From: G965247265 sp965247265
Lineage (GTDB): Bacteria; Pseudomonadota; Gammaproteobacteria; UBA4575
DNA: 64,000 nucleotides
NCBI GenBank assembly: GCA_965247265.1
Contig: OZ252002.1
Location: 2,700,222 to 2,764,221 of the forward strand
Reading direction: 5' to 3'
Part shown: piece by piece, positions 37,150 through 46,470 of the stretch
How positions within the stretch are numbered: the stretch's first letter is position 1
How the letters are laid out: each line of letters begins with the position of its first letter
Translations under genes and position numbers: made by a program
Notes under the pieces: model-generated
Told to the model about the DNA's origin: nothing
The model's database searches: none
What the model saw: only the letters and a program-made list of their open reading frames with translations

Positions 37150-38607
37150 CTATTCAAAACCAGCCGGGCATTGTTGATGCCAGTCGTTTTCCAATTGATA
37201 TTGATGCGCAATATTTAAAATCTTTTCTTCCTCAAAATAATTACCGATGAGTTGTATACCAACCGGGAGCTCACCTTGCCTGCCGCATGGAATAGACATT
37301 GCTGGTAAGCCCGCCAAATTAATCGCAATGGTATAAATGTCTGATAAATACATGGTGACAGGATCATTTGTTTTTTCATCTAATTTAAATGCAGGTTCAG
37401 GTGTGGTCGGCCCCAAAATGATATCAACTTTACTAAATGCGTTTTTAAAATCTTCACATATCAAGCGTCTAATCTTTTGTGCTTTTAAGTAATATGCATC
37501 GTAGTAACCTGCAGATAATGCATATGTTCCCAGCATGATGCGACGCTTTACTTCTGTACCAAAACCTTCACTGCGACTGCGATCATACAGATCGCGCAAA
37601 TCTTTTGGATTTTCGCATCGGTGCCCAAAACGCACGCCGTCAAAACGCGACAAGTTTGAAGAGCATTCTGCTGGTGCAATTACATAATAGGCGGGAATTG
37701 CAAGTTCTGTATTAGGCAATGTTATTTTTTTAATTTCACAGCCTTGTTCTTCAAACCAATTGATCGCACCAGTAATTACTTCTCTTACACCTAGCCCTAA
37801 ACCATCGCTAAAGTACTCGTCAGGTATACCAATTACCTTTCCTTTTAATGACTGATTTAATAAATGCACATAGTCTGGAACGGCTTGGTCTACGCTGGTG
37901 GAATCTTTTACATCAAATCCGGCCATGGCCTGGAGCAAATAGGCACAATCTTCAGCAGATTTCGCAAAAGGCCCTCCCTGATCAAGGCTTGATGCATAGG
38001 CAATTAAGCCATACCGAGAAACACGACCATAGGTGGGTTTCAGCCCTGTCACTCCGCATAATGCTGCGGGCTGGCGTATAGATCCCCCTGTATCCGTGCC
38101 CGTTGCAAGTGGGGTTAAACGTGCCGCAATTGCTGCCGCAGAACCACCAGATGAGCCCCCTGGCACACAATTAGTATTCCATGGGTTTTTAACTGGCCCG
38201 TAGTAACTGGTTTCATTCGATGAACCCATTGCAAATTCATCCATATTTGTTCGCCCTAAAACAACACAACCTGCTTGATCAAGTTTTTGCACAATAGTTG
38301 AATCATACGGCGCAAGAAAATTATCAAGCATTTTAGAGCCGCAGGTAGTTTTAACACCATACATACAAAATATATCTTTATGTGCAAGCGGTATGCCCGT
38401 TAGCGGACCTTGTTTGTTTTCTTTTATTAATTTATCTGCATTGATAGCTTGCAGTATTGCTCGCTCGCCTAATTCTGAAATGAATGCATTTAAGTAATTA
38501 TACTTTTCCATTCGACCTAGAAAATGTTGTGTAAGTTCAACACTGGAAAAGTCGCCTTTGGTTAGCCCTTTAGCAAGTTGTGATACAGATAACTCGTGCA
38601 TTAACAT
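37150..38607 (-). CDS. gatA: Glutamyl-tRNA(Gln) amidotransferase subunit A
   Basis: This is an amidase-signature enzyme of 485 residues that releases ammonia from glutamine. The Ser-cisSer-Lys triad is present: K77 in LAHKD, Ser in the GGSSGGSAA run (151-156) and nucleophile S176 in TGGSIRQPA. GTNMDEFAMGSS precedes them. It lies between gatC and gatB. The C5 runs at ~38090 and ~38155 in this gene are in frame, which is relevant to the homopolymer question discussed in the findings. Confidence 0.97.
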   Translation of the reverse strand: MLMHELSVSQLAKGLTKGDFSSVELTQHFLGRMEKYNYLNAFISELGERAILQAINADKLIKENKQGPLTGIPLAHKDIFCMYGVKTTCGSKMLDNFLAPYDSTIVQKLDQAGCVVLGRTNMDEFAMGSSNETSYYGPVKNPWNTNCVPGGSSGGSAAAIAARLTPLATGTDTGGSIRQPAALCGVTGLKPTYGRVSRYGLIAYASSLDQGGPFAKSAEDCAYLLQAMAGFDVKDSTSVDQAVPDYVHLLNQSLKGKVIGIPDEYFSDGLGLGVREVITGAINWFEEQGCEIKKITLPNTELAIPAYYVIAPAECSSNLSRFDGVRFGHRCENPKDLRDLYDRSRSEGFGTEVKRRIMLGTYALSAGYYDAYYLKAQKIRRLICEDFKNAFSKVDIILGPTTPEPAFKLDEKTNDPVTMYLSDIYTIAINLAGLPAMSIPCGRQGELPVGIQLIGNYFEEEKILNIAHQYQLENDWHQQCPAGFE

Positions 38608-38660
38608 CTTTAATTATTTTATTAAGAAAGGTTTAGGACTATGAAAATGACTTTTAGATT

Positions 38661-38948
38661 TTATTCAATAACTTTAGGGACAAGATAAAGTCCTTTTTCT
38701 GCATTTGGCGCAACACTTTGAAATTTTTCTCGTTGATTAATTTCGGTAACTTCATCTTTGCGCAAACGCTGAGTAACATCTAAAGGATGCGCCATAGGTT
38801 CAACATTTTGTGTGTCGATCTTATTCATCTGCTCCACTAATGTGATGATGTTAGACAATTCAACAGCATACTGTTTAACCTCATCTTGGCTAATTTTTAA
38901 TCTTGCCAAATTGGCAATCTTTAATACTTCTTCTGGTGAAATAGACAT
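38661..38948 (-). CDS. gatC: Aspartyl/glutamyl-tRNA amidotransferase subunit C
   Basis: The 95-residue subunit stabilises GatA-GatB. Family features: VLKIANLARLKISQDEVKQY, the LSNIITLVEQMNKIDTQNVE helix, then PMAHPL and LRKDEV and the ending FLVPKVIE-like LYLVPKVIE. The ATG at 38948 (MSISPEEV) is preferred over the ATG six codons earlier. It heads the gatCAB operon and is divergent from mreB. Confidence 0.95.
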   Translation of the reverse strand: MSISPEEVLKIANLARLKISQDEVKQYAVELSNIITLVEQMNKIDTQNVEPMAHPLDVTQRLRKDEVTEINQREKFQSVAPNAEKGLYLVPKVIE

Positions 38949-39186
38949 ATTTAAACTTTGTACCAATCTAAGCTCATAAATCAGAATCTTACCTTCTAGG
39001 AAAGCTCGAAAAAATCAATTTAACGAATTTAATACCAATAGCTTGGTAGCTTGAAAAATAACTAAATTACGTAATGAAATTAAATGAACGGCAAAAACTA
39101 CCATACTTAATGCCTTGCCCAAAATTTTTGCCACTGTTAGAGTACGTCCAGTCCTACCATAAGAAAGTAAATTAGTAATAGAGTCT

Positions 39187-40230
39187 ATGTTTAAACGCCT
39201 ACTGGGAATTTTCTCAAACGACTTGTCCATTGATCTCGGAACAGCTAACACGCTGATTTACATGCGTGATAAAGGGATTGTGCTGAATGAACCGTCTGTC
39301 GTTTCAATTCGCAATGATCCTCATAGCGGTCGGCGTACCATAGAAGCGGTTGGTGGCGGCGCTAAGAATATGCTAGGACGAACACCTGCAAATATTGAAG
39401 CGATTCGGCCCTTAAAAGATGGCGTGATTGCAGATTTCACCACCACAGAAAAAATGCTGCAACACTTTATTCGAAAAGTTCACAAAGATAACTATATACG
39501 CCCAAGTCCACGAGTATTAGTTTGTGTACCTTGCGGTGCTACGCAAGTTGAAAGACGAGCCATTCGAGAATCAGCGCTGGGTGCCGGAGCTCGAAAAACC
39601 TATTTAATTGAAGAACCTATTGCAGCAGCTATAGGTGCAGGACTGCCGATTGATGAGGCACGGGGATCAATGGTATTGGATATTGGCGGCGGAACGTCAG
39701 AGGTCGCCGTATTATCACTAAACGGCATTGTCTACTCTTCATCCGTTCGAATAGGCGGAGATAAATTTGACGATGCCATCATTAATTATATCCGCCGAAA
39801 TTATGGCATATTAGTTGGTGAATCCACTGCAGAACGAATCAAGCATGAAATCGGTGCTGCATACCCTGGCAAAGAATTGCTAGAAATTGATGTAAAAGGC
39901 AGAAATCTATCCGAGGGCGTACCAAAGAGCTTTTCCTTGAATAGCAACGAAATTCTTGAAGCGCTGCAAGAACCTTTATATGGGATAATTAGCGCTGTTA
40001 AAACAGCACTTGAACAAACACCTCCCGAACTTGGTGCCGATGTGGCTAATCGAGGCATAGTAATTACTGGGGGCGGGGCATTATTAAGAGACGTGGACCG
40101 TCTAATTATGGAAGAAACGGGCATTCCCGTTGTTATTGCAGACGATCCGCTTACCTCGGTCGCACGTGGCGGTGGCCGCGTCCTTGAGATGATGGATGAA
40201 ATGGGAAGTGAATTATTGACTGTAGACTAA
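39187..40230 (+). CDS. mreB: Rod shape-determining protein MreB
   Basis: This bacterial actin of 347 residues contains LSIDLGTANTLIYMRDKGIV, VVLNEPSVV-like IVLNEPSVVSI, VPCGATQVERRAIRESALGA, the phosphate loop LDIGGGTSEVAVLSLNGIVY and adenosine-site GIVITGGGALLRDVDRLI. It directs cylindrical wall growth with MreC and MreD. A GGGGGCGGGG run at ~40070 is in frame. Confidence 0.98.
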   Translation: MFKRLLGIFSNDLSIDLGTANTLIYMRDKGIVLNEPSVVSIRNDPHSGRRTIEAVGGGAKNMLGRTPANIEAIRPLKDGVIADFTTTEKMLQHFIRKVHKDNYIRPSPRVLVCVPCGATQVERRAIRESALGAGARKTYLIEEPIAAAIGAGLPIDEARGSMVLDIGGGTSEVAVLSLNGIVYSSSVRIGGDKFDDAIINYIRRNYGILVGESTAERIKHEIGAAYPGKELLEIDVKGRNLSEGVPKSFSLNSNEILEALQEPLYGIISAVKTALEQTPPELGADVANRGIVITGGGALLRDVDRLIMEETGIPVVIADDPLTSVARGGGRVLEMMDEMGSELLTVD

Positions 40231-40328
40231 TTTATTACTCAAATACTCCTCACTGACGAATCATTCTTGATTCGCTATTATTAATTTCCAATTTTGTTAA
40301 CCCGGGTCATTTTCAAGGAGAATTTGCT

Positions 40329-41204
40329 ATAAAACCGTTATTTACTCTAGGCCCATCTGTATCCACTAAATTGGTAATTTTGGTCATTTTATCCATCGTG
40401 ATGATGGCAATTGACCATCACTTTAATTACTTGCGCAAAGTGCGATCAACAATCAGTGTTGCGATGTACCCCATTGAATATTTAGCGGGACTGCCAAAAC
40501 AAGCTTACTATTGGAGTACTGAATCTTTTTCTGCCCGCAATAAACTTTTAAGTGATAACGCAGGTCTTCGAGCAGAACATATTCGCCTAGAATTACAGTT
40601 GCAAAAACTCGCAACACTAGAACAAGAAAATGAGCGTTTACGAAAATTACTCTCCTCAGCAAAATATTTTGATAAAGATGTCCTACTCATCGCAGAACTG
40701 TTATCGGTTGATTTAGATCCTTTCCGACAACGCATTGTAATAAATAAAGGTACACGCGATGGTATATACGAAGGGCAGCCCTTACTTGGCGCAAAAGGAA
40801 TTATTGGTCAAATTGATAAAGTGGGGCCATTTAATTCCATTGCAATTTTACTCTCTGATCCAAATCACGCTCTATTAGGTGTTATTGCACGAAGTGGTCA
40901 GCGCAGCTTAATTGTGGGCACGGGTAACATAGACAAACTTGAACTTCAATATGTTGCCAAAACTGCAGATATTCAGATTGGTGATTTAGTATTATCATCT
41001 GGGCTAGATGGACTGTATCCAACTGACTATCCGGTTGCAGAAGTAACTAGTATTCAACAAGCTGTAGGTGATGCGTTTAAAAAAGTTGAGGCCAAGCCCC
41101 TTGTAGACCTCAACAAAATTCGTGAAGTTTTATTAATATGGCCTAATGGAAAGGATTCAGAATTTACGGCTGATATAAATGATAAAGTGAGTCAATCGCA
41201 GTGA
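40329..41204 (+). CDS. mreC: Rod shape-determining protein MreC with an apparent ATA start
   Basis: MreC is a periplasmic coiled-coil scaffold with one N-terminal TM. Homologues begin MKPLF-x-x-GPS, and this sequence is found here as ATA-KPLFTLGPSVSTKLVIL. AAGGAG (40315-40320) lies exactly 8 nt before that ATA (40329), and no ATG, GTG or TTG occurs in frame between the upstream region and a TTG at 40371, which falls inside the membrane helix. So initiation at AUA is the best fit, giving 291 residues. A coiled coil (LRAEHIRLELQLQKLATLEQ) and the conserved beta domain (RQRIVINKGTRDGIYEGQPL) follow. It overlaps mreD by 4 nt. Confidence 0.9.
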   Translation: MKPLFTLGPSVSTKLVILVILSIVMMAIDHHFNYLRKVRSTISVAMYPIEYLAGLPKQAYYWSTESFSARNKLLSDNAGLRAEHIRLELQLQKLATLEQENERLRKLLSSAKYFDKDVLLIAELLSVDLDPFRQRIVINKGTRDGIYEGQPLLGAKGIIGQIDKVGPFNSIAILLSDPNHALLGVIARSGQRSLIVGTGNIDKLELQYVAKTADIQIGDLVLSSGLDGLYPTDYPVAEVTSIQQAVGDAFKKVEAKPLVDLNKIREVLLIWPNGKDSEFTADINDKVSQSQ

Positions 41205-41683
41205 ATAACTCCTCTACGGTATTATTGATAATTTTCACCCTCATCATTGCAATGATGCTAATGCTGATGCCGATGCCCTACTGGGCACAGGCCTATCGTC
41301 CGGAATGGTTGATGTTGGTTTTAATATATTGGTGTATAGCACTACCCGAAAAAGTCGGTGTTGGTATTGCATGGGCACTTGGGCTTTGCGTAGATGTTAT
41401 ACAAGGAGCACTGCTTGGGCAGCATGCATTAGGCTTTGCAATTACTGCATATATTGCAATCCGGTTTCATCAACGCGTGCGTAATTACCCTTTACACCAA
41501 CAATCGTTATTCGTGGGCATGATTCTATTACCTTATATGAGTACTTCACTTTGGATTCTCGGTATTCTAGGTGAAGACCCTAAATCTTGGCTATATTGGG
41601 CCCCTGTTGTAACAAGTGTTTTGATTTGGCCATGGATTTATTTAGTAATGCGCGCCATTCGCAAATCTTCACCAATGTATTAA
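41201..41683 (+). CDS. mreD: Rod shape-determining protein MreD
   Basis: The 160-residue inner-membrane protein has about five hydrophobic helices and family landmarks such as YRPEWLMLVLIYWCIALPEK, a DVIQGALLGQHALGFAI stretch and a terminal WPWIYLVMRAIR. It starts at GTG within the mreC stop (GTGA overlap) and completes mreBCD. No penicillin-binding protein or rodA follows. Confidence 0.94.
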   Translation: MNNSSTVLLIIFTLIIAMMLMLMPMPYWAQAYRPEWLMLVLIYWCIALPEKVGVGIAWALGLCVDVIQGALLGQHALGFAITAYIAIRFHQRVRNYPLHQQSLFVGMILLPYMSTSLWILGILGEDPKSWLYWAPVVTSVLIWPWIYLVMRAIRKSSPMY

Positions 41684-41685
41684 AT

Positions 41686-43101
41686 TTATTTTTTAGTTTT
41701 GCCAGATGGATTGGTGAATTCATCATTTAATTCTTGTACGAAAATATTTGCAGCTTCACGAATTTCAGCAATTTTTTTGCGTGCATGTTTATTCCAACCT
41801 GCGATAGATGGGCGCAGCAAAGGTTGCCACCAACGTGTATTACGTAAAAAGCCAAGTCGAGTACTGCCACTTAAACCCTCATCAGGTAGTGATTTTGCTA
41901 CCCACTTCGCAACAAATCTGCGCACCAGTTGATGCAAAATAAAAAGTACTAGCAGTGCTAAAATAATTGCGCTGATTAAACCGCCAAGACCATACAAGTC
42001 ATATGCAGTCTTAGACCCAATATGCTTAAGTATATATATCAGTTCAATAATAAAAATTGGCCCCAAAACAAATATATCAATTAGCAACACACGTTTTGAC
42101 CAAGCGTGAACTGCTTCTTTAACTTGCGATACTATTGAACTTTCAATTTGGTTTGCTGTATTTTCTAGTGAACCAACAATCCGATAAATACGTTCAACAC
42201 TAACTTCTGCAATACGTTCATAAATCTCGTTTAAATCCAAATCTCGTTTTCGCTGATAACGCTCACGCAAACTTTCATCTGCGATAGGCACAGAAACATT
42301 TTCATTGTATGTTGTATAAAATCTTCCACTTACAAGACCGCCTTGAGCAAGTACCCGCTGCCATGCTGCTACTACTTCCTCGGGATTATCTTCTGCAGCT
42401 GTAGTATCTATTTGGTTTAGAATAAATAACACTTTATTAGCATCATTTCGTCGCACCGTGCCTGCAACTAGATTCTCTAATGTATCACGCATGGCACCCG
42501 GTTCAGGATGTCTGGCATCAAAAAGCACAAGCACTAAATCAGATAAATTAATTATGTGATCGGTAATGCGAAGTGTTGATGTGCGCTGTGAGTCGGCATC
42601 AAAGCCTGGAGAATCAATTAATATTTTCCCTTTGATCAAATTTGAAGGGCAGGTTTTTAATTGTAGGTAAGTATCTATTCTCGCCCCTTCGCCTTCTGCA
42701 ACCTGTTCTATTTCTTCGCTAATTTGATAAAAAGGAAATCTTGGATCTGCATCTAATGCCAAACCAGGAAGTACACGGATCTTGTCATCGCTGCTAAAAC
42801 AAATAACTGTAAACTTATCATCTACCGCTTGATTGCCCGTTTTTTGCAAGTCGGTTTTCACATAGTGATTAATAAACGTCGACTTCCCTGCAGAAAATGT
42901 TCCTAATACTGAGATCAGCGGCCACCATGAAATTTCTGTCGTATAAGATTGATGATTAGCAAGAATACCAAGCTTATACGCGACCTTATCCAGTTCACAA
43001 AATCGATCCACAACTGACACAAGTAATGGATTTTCTGTAGCAAGATGGCTACGTAAACTCTTAATTCTCGCCTTAAGATTGGCGTCAGGACTCGGGAGCA
43101 T
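41686..43101 (-). CDS. Dynamin-like large GTPase with membrane anchor
   Basis: The 471-residue protein has a P-loop GTFSAGKSTFINHYV, a switch/G3 region in DSPGFDADSQRT, and NQID as G4 (LFILNQIDTTAAEDN). Two hydrophobic helices around residues ~340-410 (VLLIDIFVLGPIFIIELIYI and LGGLISAIILALLVLFIL) would anchor it in the inner membrane. This architecture is that of bacterial dynamin/EHD-like GTPases. A role in membrane remodelling is inferred. It converges on mreD with 2 nt separation. Confidence 0.8.
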   Translation of the reverse strand: MLPSPDANLKARIKSLRSHLATENPLLVSVVDRFCELDKVAYKLGILANHQSYTTEISWWPLISVLGTFSAGKSTFINHYVKTDLQKTGNQAVDDKFTVICFSSDDKIRVLPGLALDADPRFPFYQISEEIEQVAEGEGARIDTYLQLKTCPSNLIKGKILIDSPGFDADSQRTSTLRITDHIINLSDLVLVLFDARHPEPGAMRDTLENLVAGTVRRNDANKVLFILNQIDTTAAEDNPEEVVAAWQRVLAQGGLVSGRFYTTYNENVSVPIADESLRERYQRKRDLDLNEIYERIAEVSVERIYRIVGSLENTANQIESSIVSQVKEAVHAWSKRVLLIDIFVLGPIFIIELIYILKHIGSKTAYDLYGLGGLISAIILALLVLFILHQLVRRFVAKWVAKSLPDEGLSGSTRLGFLRNTRWWQPLLRPSIAGWNKHARKKIAEIREAANIFVQELNDEFTNPSGKTKK

Positions 43102-43223
43102 TTAGTTGTCTAGTACTAATGAGAGAGTTAAAAAAAATAATGTTGGCTGTTCTTATTTTGCGTTGCGGCTCAATATTGTCATATAAACTCTATTTACCGC
43201 AAGCAACCATCAAAATATTTTAA

Positions 43224-44183
43224 TTAATGGCTTCTTGATTTCTGCAATTTCTGCAATTCTTTCCTGTATCTTTCACATGGATCTTGGTCAGTGTAACTGG
43301 GAGTGAAAATTAAAATATCAAAATCATTCGGATCGCCATTAATATATTCATTAGGATTTATTAAATTCGGATTAACCTGAATAAATGAAATAGAAATGTA
43401 GGAAATACGCATATAATTATTCAACAGTTGCATCGGTACAGCATAGTTATTGCGTACATGCCCACTTCCTGCGATTAAGACAACAGGTGGCTCGTTATTT
43501 ACTAACGACATTGTCATCACATGATCACGCTGGAATTGTGCGCGTATCATAAAATTGACGAACTCATCATTTGCATACCCGCAATGTGAATCAACAATAT
43601 CTTGCTTAAGCTGCTCAAGCGCATTGTAAGTAACCAAATATTCATCAACGATTTCATCAGGTCTAAACGGCCCTAATTCTTTTGCTCTTTCATGCAAGGT
43701 ATCGCTAGAAATGTTTCCTGCCACCAACTCAAGCTGGTGTTCTACAACAGATTGTAAGATTGGTGCATAAAGTTTCCATGGCCAACTTGGATTATGCGTC
43801 TTTGCTTGTTCTTGCAATTCATTCAGATCTTTCCACATTCTAGGCTTATCTTGCCAAGAATCTATTTCGAGCATTTCCATTACAACAACCGGTTTAGCAC
43901 CTGCGGCTACAAGCAAATTCAATAATTGACTCTGGAGTCGATGATGATCTGCATTATTATGCGTTTCACCTATCAAAACATAATCATATTGAGAAGCCTG
44001 CAGTATAAGCTGTTTCTCATTAAGCCAGCTATTACTTTCTGAGTCCCATATTTTTCCAACCAGCGCATGGTCACGATAATATTCTGACTCCCATTTTTGT
44101 GCCAATACACTACTATTGAGCAGCGACCAAACTAAAAGCAGCAAAAATAGTAAATGATGATGTCTATATTTTTTAATTATCAT
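43224..44183 (-). CDS. ChaN-family haem-binding-like lipoprotein domain protein
   Basis: The ~319-residue exported protein (leader LLFLLLLVWSLLNSSVLA) has the ChaN signature YVLIGETHNNADHHRLQSQL, then VVVMEMLEIDSWQ, a central RDHVMTMSLVNNEPPVVLIA and GSGHVRNNYAVPMQLL. ChaN domains bind haem in some proteins. No lipobox Cys is visible here, unlike Campylobacter ChaN. The ATG at 44183 is used; an upstream ATG would overlap rnd heavily. The start lies 13 nt from the divergent rnd start. A 9-bp in-frame tandem repeat (TTTCTGCAA-like, ~43240) encodes QKLQKL near the C-terminus. Confidence 0.78.
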   Translation of the reverse strand: MIIKKYRHHHLLFLLLLVWSLLNSSVLAQKWESEYYRDHALVGKIWDSESNSWLNEKQLILQASQYDYVLIGETHNNADHHRLQSQLLNLLVAAGAKPVVVMEMLEIDSWQDKPRMWKDLNELQEQAKTHNPSWPWKLYAPILQSVVEHQLELVAGNISSDTLHERAKELGPFRPDEIVDEYLVTYNALEQLKQDIVDSHCGYANDEFVNFMIRAQFQRDHVMTMSLVNNEPPVVLIAGSGHVRNNYAVPMQLLNNYMRISYISISFIQVNPNLINPNEYINGDPNDFDILIFTPSYTDQDPCERYRKELQKLQKSRSH

Positions 44184-44196
44184 TACAATAGTGATA

Positions 44197-45309
44197 ATGG
44201 AATTTGAATTCATACAGCATGAGTTAAAGCTGCAATCATGCTGCAAGGATGCAGCCAAGCAACCCTGGTTGGCATTGGATACCGAGTTTATACGTGAAAA
44301 GACATACTTTCCAAATTTATGTCTACTCCAATTTGCATCCAATGACAAAGTTTACTGTATAGATACACTGGCAATAGATGATCTATCTCCTTTTAAAGAG
44401 CTTCTATTTTTACCCACAATCCAAAAGGTGTTTCATGCTGCAAGTCAAGATCTTGAAATAATATTTAACCTTTGTGGAGAAATCCCTACACCAATTTTCG
44501 ATACACAAATTGCCGCAAGCGCACTCGGCTATGGAGAACAAGTTAGCTACGCACATTTAGTCAAAGAAATATGCGGAGTAACGTTAGATAAATCTTTATC
44601 TCGCACAGCGTGGAATCGTAGACCGCTTAAAGATAATGAAATTCAATATGCAACAGATGATGTAAAGTATCTTGCAAAAATATTTAAACAGCTAATGATT
44701 GAGCTTGAAATGCGAAACAGGACTCATTGGGTAATAGATGAATGTCAAAATATTAGCGCTATTGAGAATTATAAAGTTAATCCAAATGTCCTTTGGAAAT
44801 CTGTTAAAGGAGTAGGAAAGCTAGAACCAGATCAACTCATTGTGCTCAAATATCTAGCATCTTGGCGGGATCATCAAGCAAGATCTGAAAACAAACCTCG
44901 GCAATGGATAATACGTGATAAAACATTACGCGCCTTAGCTATTGAACAACCTAGAAATACTTCTTCACTATCTAATATAGAAGAAATTACCAAACAACAA
45001 GTGAACCTATATTCCAATTCCCTACTAAAGTGCATTAATGACGCACTGTTAACACCTAAACATCTTTGGCCAGATAAAAGTCCACACAAACCGTTGAATC
45101 GTGAACAACGAAAATTATTAAAACGCGCATTACAAATAGTGCGGGAAAGAGCAGAAAAATTTCAACTGTCACCAAACCTCTTAGCTACACGAAGTGTTAT
45201 TGAGAAACTAATCCGCGGTCAACGTGAATTATTAATCTTACGAGACTGGAGGCAAGAAATTGTTGGCAATGACTTACTACAACTATTGGAAAACAACGAT
45301 ACAATATAA
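44197..45309 (+). CDS. rnd: Ribonuclease D
   Basis: RNase D trims the 3' ends of tRNA and other small RNAs. The DEDD exonuclease motifs are ALDTEFIREKTYFP, VFHAASQDLEII, and YATDDVKYLAKIF, and an HRDC domain follows (KYLASWRDHQARSENKPRQW, then a second C-terminal HRDC-like helix set). The 370-residue length matches. ATG 44197 is chosen over a GTG 2 codons earlier. The ATG is only 13 nt from the divergent ChaN start, so both promoters must lie inside the neighbouring genes or the mRNAs are leaderless. Confidence 0.93.
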   Translation: MEFEFIQHELKLQSCCKDAAKQPWLALDTEFIREKTYFPNLCLLQFASNDKVYCIDTLAIDDLSPFKELLFLPTIQKVFHAASQDLEIIFNLCGEIPTPIFDTQIAASALGYGEQVSYAHLVKEICGVTLDKSLSRTAWNRRPLKDNEIQYATDDVKYLAKIFKQLMIELEMRNRTHWVIDECQNISAIENYKVNPNVLWKSVKGVGKLEPDQLIVLKYLASWRDHQARSENKPRQWIIRDKTLRALAIEQPRNTSSLSNIEEITKQQVNLYSNSLLKCINDALLTPKHLWPDKSPHKPLNREQRKLLKRALQIVRERAEKFQLSPNLLATRSVIEKLIRGQRELLILRDWRQEIVGNDLLQLLENNDTI

Positions 45310-45393
45310 TATATATTATCTATAATATAATTCTGTGATATGGAATTATTTTTATAGCGTATCGTTAAATTATATTAATCAGAAATTAATACG

Positions 45394-45639
45394 ATGAATA
45401 TTAATGACATAAAAAACTTAATTGAGACTGGCATTCCTAACTCACAAGCTATTGTGGCTGGTGGTGAGGGCAAATATGAAGCAACGGTGATTAGTGATCG
45501 ATTTGACGGACTTAGCATGGTAAAAGAACACCAGCTCGTATACGCAACGGTCAAAGATCAATTAGCTAGTGGCGAATTACATGCCCTCAGCATTAAAGCA
45601 TTTACTGTTCAAGAGTGGGATGCTCAAAAAACGGATTAA
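45394..45639 (+). CDS. BolA/IbaG family protein
   Basis: The 81-residue protein matches the BolA fold: IKNLIETGIPNSQAIVAGGE, a GKYEATVISDRFDGLS strand-loop with its FxGxS-like segment, MVKEHQLVYATV, and LHALSIKAFT. The usual Cys/His [2Fe-2S] partner ligand positions are held by the His in KEHQ. Small BolA proteins work with monothiol glutaredoxins in Fe-S cluster handling. It converges on the cytochrome-like gene with a 4-nt overlap. Confidence 0.9.
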   Translation: MNINDIKNLIETGIPNSQAIVAGGEGKYEATVISDRFDGLSMVKEHQLVYATVKDQLASGELHALSIKAFTVQEWDAQKTD

Positions 45640-45992
45640 TTTAGCAAATCTTTAGATTCCGTTTCAGCATTTATAATGCTTAAACCGCTTTGTGAAGCAA
45701 AATAGGCTGAAACATTACGCATATCATCATCACTTAAGCCCCCAACAATCCCCGCCATAATTGGGTTTTTGCGTTTACCGTTTTTATAGGACTGCAATGC
45801 AAAATATAAGTAATCTTCATGCTGCCCTGCTAAGCGGGGAAAATTTGGAGTCGGGCTGTTTCCATTTTCACCAGGACACGATACGTATTGTTGTGAAACG
45901 TCTTTTCCACTTGCAGAATCCCCAGCAGCCAGACAAGGTGTAATAACAAAAATTATTATGGCTATACTAATTGTAACCGTTAGTATTTTCAT
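45636..45992 (-). CDS. Class I cytochrome c-like protein lacking its haem motif
   Basis: The 118-residue exported protein (leader MKILTVTISIAIIIFVITPC) has the fold signature of small soluble cytochromes c/c553 (GENGNSPTPNFPRLAGQHEDYL and YFALQSYKNGKRKNPIMAGI, then LSDDDMRNVSAYFASQ). In place of C-x-x-C-H it reads Y36-V-S-C39-P40. Both the first Cys (TGY to TAC) and the axial His (CAY to CCT) are replaced. Covalent haem attachment is therefore not expected. It is encoded directly after an intact homologue, and probably arose by duplication. Confidence 0.75.
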   Translation of the reverse strand: MKILTVTISIAIIIFVITPCLAAGDSASGKDVSQQYVSCPGENGNSPTPNFPRLAGQHEDYLYFALQSYKNGKRKNPIMAGIVGGLSDDDMRNVSAYFASQSGLSIINAETESKDLLN

Positions 45993-46011
45993 GTGTATAT
46001 TATGTTGTAAT

Positions 46012-46335
46012 TTATTGAAGTGATTCAAAATATGCACTAATATCAGACATATCCTCTTCACTTAATCGTGAAGCTTGTGCACGCATTGTTTCATGGCTAC
46101 GTTCACCTGATTGATAGGCTTTAAGTGCAGCTACTATATAATTTTCATACTGCCCGCCAATTTTTGGTCCAGCATACGTTGGGTAAATGTTAGTTAAGGT
46201 AGGAATACCATGACATCCTAAACACGTATCCGCTTTGACTTTCCCCTGCTCAGGATCACCTGCTGCAAGACCAACAGAGTTGAAACATAGAAATGAAACA
46301 ATTAAAAATAAATAGCCGTACAGAAAGATACGCAT
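46012..46335 (-). CDS. Small periplasmic cytochrome c
   Basis: The 107-residue protein has a signal peptide (MRIFLYGYLFLIVSFLCFNS) and one C-L-G-C-H motif at residues 38-42. IGGQYENYIVAALKAYQSGE and an axial-Met candidate in HETMRAQASRLSEED follow. This matches the c4/c553-like single-haem electron carriers. The cytochrome-like gene starts 19 nt after its stop, so the two are transcribed together. Confidence 0.88.
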   Translation of the reverse strand: MRIFLYGYLFLIVSFLCFNSVGLAAGDPEQGKVKADTCLGCHGIPTLTNIYPTYAGPKIGGQYENYIVAALKAYQSGERSHETMRAQASRLSEEDMSDISAYFESLQ

Positions 46336-46470
46336 GAAATAAAGTCTCCAGTTAATATTATCTATCTATAAAAATCAGCGGCACAGAATGCCTATTATTT
46401 AGAAAATATGGATCTATAATTAACACTATTACAATAGTACGAATATTTATCTGCCTTATATATCATCACA

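Noticed and set aside
26685..40080. Systematic homopolymer error across the window.
   Set aside because: C5/G5 runs in prs, gatA and mreB are in frame, so errors are not uniform, though individual C-tract lesions could still be artefacts.
39801..40124. Long minus-strand ORFs opposite conserved genes (for example inside mreB and hemA).
   Set aside because: They lie antisense to well-conserved proteins and have no RBS or recognisable product.
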